From the NCBI GenBank assembly GCA_963681975.1, contig OY820613.1, positions 1,612,001 to 1,676,000 on the forward strand: a stretch of DNA of 64,000 nucleotides, read 5' to 3'. The stretch comes from JANELJ01 sp024511395 (GTDB taxonomy: Bacteria > Pseudomonadota > Gammaproteobacteria > GRL18). Made by a program: the position numbers and the translations under genes. The notes under the pieces were generated by a model. The model searched no databases. It worked only from the letters and a program-made list of their open reading frames with translations, and was not told where the DNA came from. Positions 62,874-64,000 of this stretch are shown one piece after another (within the stretch, counting starts at the first letter, position 1; every line of letters starts with the position of its first letter).

Positions 62874-64000
62874 CTAGCTTACACCGACAATATCCATCAG
62901 TTTCCCGTAGTCTGTCACGACATCATATTTCACCTTATCCTTCACAATATGCTCATTGAGCTCGGTAAAAAATTTACGGGCGCATTTAATCTTCGTCTTT
63001 TCGATTTCTCGCAGTTTCATTGAAGACATAGTGCCCTTTGTTTCGGCGACAAAATAAATGTGCTTAACACTTCCTTGCTTGAAGGAGATAGCCCAATCAG
63101 GGTTATAGTCTCCGACCGGAGTAGGAATCAGGAAACCTCTTGGTAGTTTGGCATAGACGACAACTTCGCTGCTTGTATCCAGATCATCAACAAACTTGCG
63201 TTCCACATCGGAATCAGTGATACAGTAGTCATAGATGTGGTTGTTGAGCTTTCCGGTAGCGCGCGAGAAGTCTTGCCCTGTTTGCGCGGCAGTAAAAATA
63301 TCCGTGTTATAACGATCCTCGATCTCATCGTAACAGAGTTGCTCGATTATGGCAGTCGCTTTTTGCTCGCTGATCAGTCTCGATGCCTCGGCAATGAAGT
63401 GCTCCGGATTCATTTTAAACTGATCGAAAATAACGGCTTGTACGCCAGCTAGTATCTTCACCACGGTCTTGCGGGTAAGGTGCACATTCTCAGCAATCTT
63501 GCCGATCAGATCATACTTCACAGCTGAATGGGCAAATTCCCCATATTCTGTTGTAGTTTCAGAAACCTTGAAACTTTCTCCTGAATTCAGTTCTTCATCA
63601 GTTATGACTGCTTTTTGCTCACCCTTCTGGATAGTGTATTGAAGCGGTGTTACATTAAGGTGTTTATCAAGTGTGTCAATCGATTTTCTAATCAACTCAT
63701 TACTTTCAAACTCCACCCGATAGACAGCCTTATGGTTGATGCGAGACCAGAGCTCCTGGAACGCTTTCTTTTCAAAATTACTATTGAGCGGATTGGTCTT
63801 TGGCTTCCGTCCGTCATCGATCTTCGGCAACTTGGTCACATCAAACACACTGTCGATCAGATCGATAATCTGGTCTGAAAAGGGCTTTAGATCTTCAGGC
63901 AGTTCAGCAAGTTTACCTTCGTCCTTCGCGGCATGATATGCATCGGTAATAGTGTCATTATCGTCCGTGTAATCATTTTTGAGTAGATATCGGTAAATCT
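62874..64000 (-). CDS. Type III restriction enzyme Res subunit, C-terminal part
   Basis: The frame is open from the right window edge to the stop at 62874, giving at least 375 residues. The C-terminal endonuclease domain is visible: PVGDYNPDWAISFK, then HIYFVAETKGTMSSMKLREI, a PD-(D/E)xK arrangement with Asp, Glu and Lys in place. The upstream helical region (LIGKIAENVHLTRKTVVKIL) matches Res proteins. Res cleaves DNA after translocation between two inversely oriented sites and needs a Mod subunit, expected outside the window to the right. Confidence 0.85.
   Translation of the reverse strand, partial: IYRYLLKNDYTDDNDTITDAYHAAKDEGKLAELPEDLKPFSDQIIDLIDSVFDVTKLPKIDDGRKPKTNPLNSNFEKKAFQELWSRINHKAVYRVEFESNELIRKSIDTLDKHLNVTPLQYTIQKGEQKAVITDEELNSGESFKVSETTTEYGEFAHSAVKYDLIGKIAENVHLTRKTVVKILAGVQAVIFDQFKMNPEHFIAEASRLISEQKATAIIEQLCYDEIEDRYNTDIFTAAQTGQDFSRATGKLNNHIYDYCITDSDVERKFVDDLDTSSEVVVYAKLPRGFLIPTPVGDYNPDWAISFKQGSVKHIYFVAETKGTMSSMKLREIEKTKIKCARKFFTELNEHIVKDKVKYDVVTDYGKLMDIVGVS

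Overview
The window reads as a gammaproteobacterial chromosome, AT-leaning and heavily loaded with insertion sequences. The core genes (prfC, cysM, DAHP synthase, a moxR-bat operon, a sulfide:quinone-oxidoreductase-like flavoprotein), a prfC-linked SXT/R391-type ICE remnant and a type I-F CRISPR-Cas locus all fit Gammaproteobacteria. A sulfur-oxidising lineage is possible but cannot be fixed from this sequence. I saw no tRNA or rRNA gene.

Layout. (1) 0-18.4 kb is core: an SQR-like flavoprotein; an alpha/beta-hydrolase gene broken by an IS3 element and a frameshift; a minus-strand cluster ydbH-ydbL-moxR-DUF58-DUF4381-batA-batB/C-batD; cysM; an Hpt protein; a membrane-protein gene broken by an IS66 deletion derivative; DAHP synthase; a periplasmic rhodanese. 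(2) 18.4-21.3 kb is one IS5-family element with a second copy nested inside it. (3) 21.4-23.3 kb is a DUF2892 gene and prfC. (4) 23.3-29.0 kb is the right end of an SXT/R391-family ICE: a SetR-like repressor, four operator-like palindromes, a Cro-like gene, replication-like genes, a transglycosylase and SetD/SetC (FlhD/FlhC-like) activators. It is cut off by an IS481 and an IS21 insertion. (5) 29.0-36.9 kb is IS21, a tyrosine-integrase fragment split by IS5, an OB/HD-domain protein, and a frameshifted NERD-UvrD helicase. (6) 36.9-53.2 kb is the type I-F locus. It has 67 repeats and 66 spacers in exact 60-bp register, a leader with an IHF-like site, a 2.5-kb IS701/IS5 insertion separating array from cas genes, then cas6f-csy3-csy2-csy1-cas2/3-cas1. 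A solitary CRISPR repeat lies between cas2/3 and csy1. A 41-42-bp direct repeat occurs on both sides of the array and beyond cas1. (7) 53.2-64 kb is debris of defence and mobile genes: a helicase fragment, a YgjP-like fragment, three lipoproteins, IS4, IS256, IS5, IS21 and IS66 pieces, an AAA ATPase fragment, and the C-terminal part of a type III restriction Res subunit running off the edge.

How it works together. The cas genes form one tightly packed minus-strand transcription unit, and the array is read on the same strand. Array content is informative. Two spacer pairs differ only at synonymous third codon positions, which implies repeated sampling of one coding protospacer from diverging phages. 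Several spacers encode collagen-like Gly-X-Y stretches typical of phage tail fibres. The most unusual signals are the solitary repeat inside the cas operon, the three direct repeats around the CRISPR modules, the synonymous spacer pairs, and the ICE switch region at prfC.
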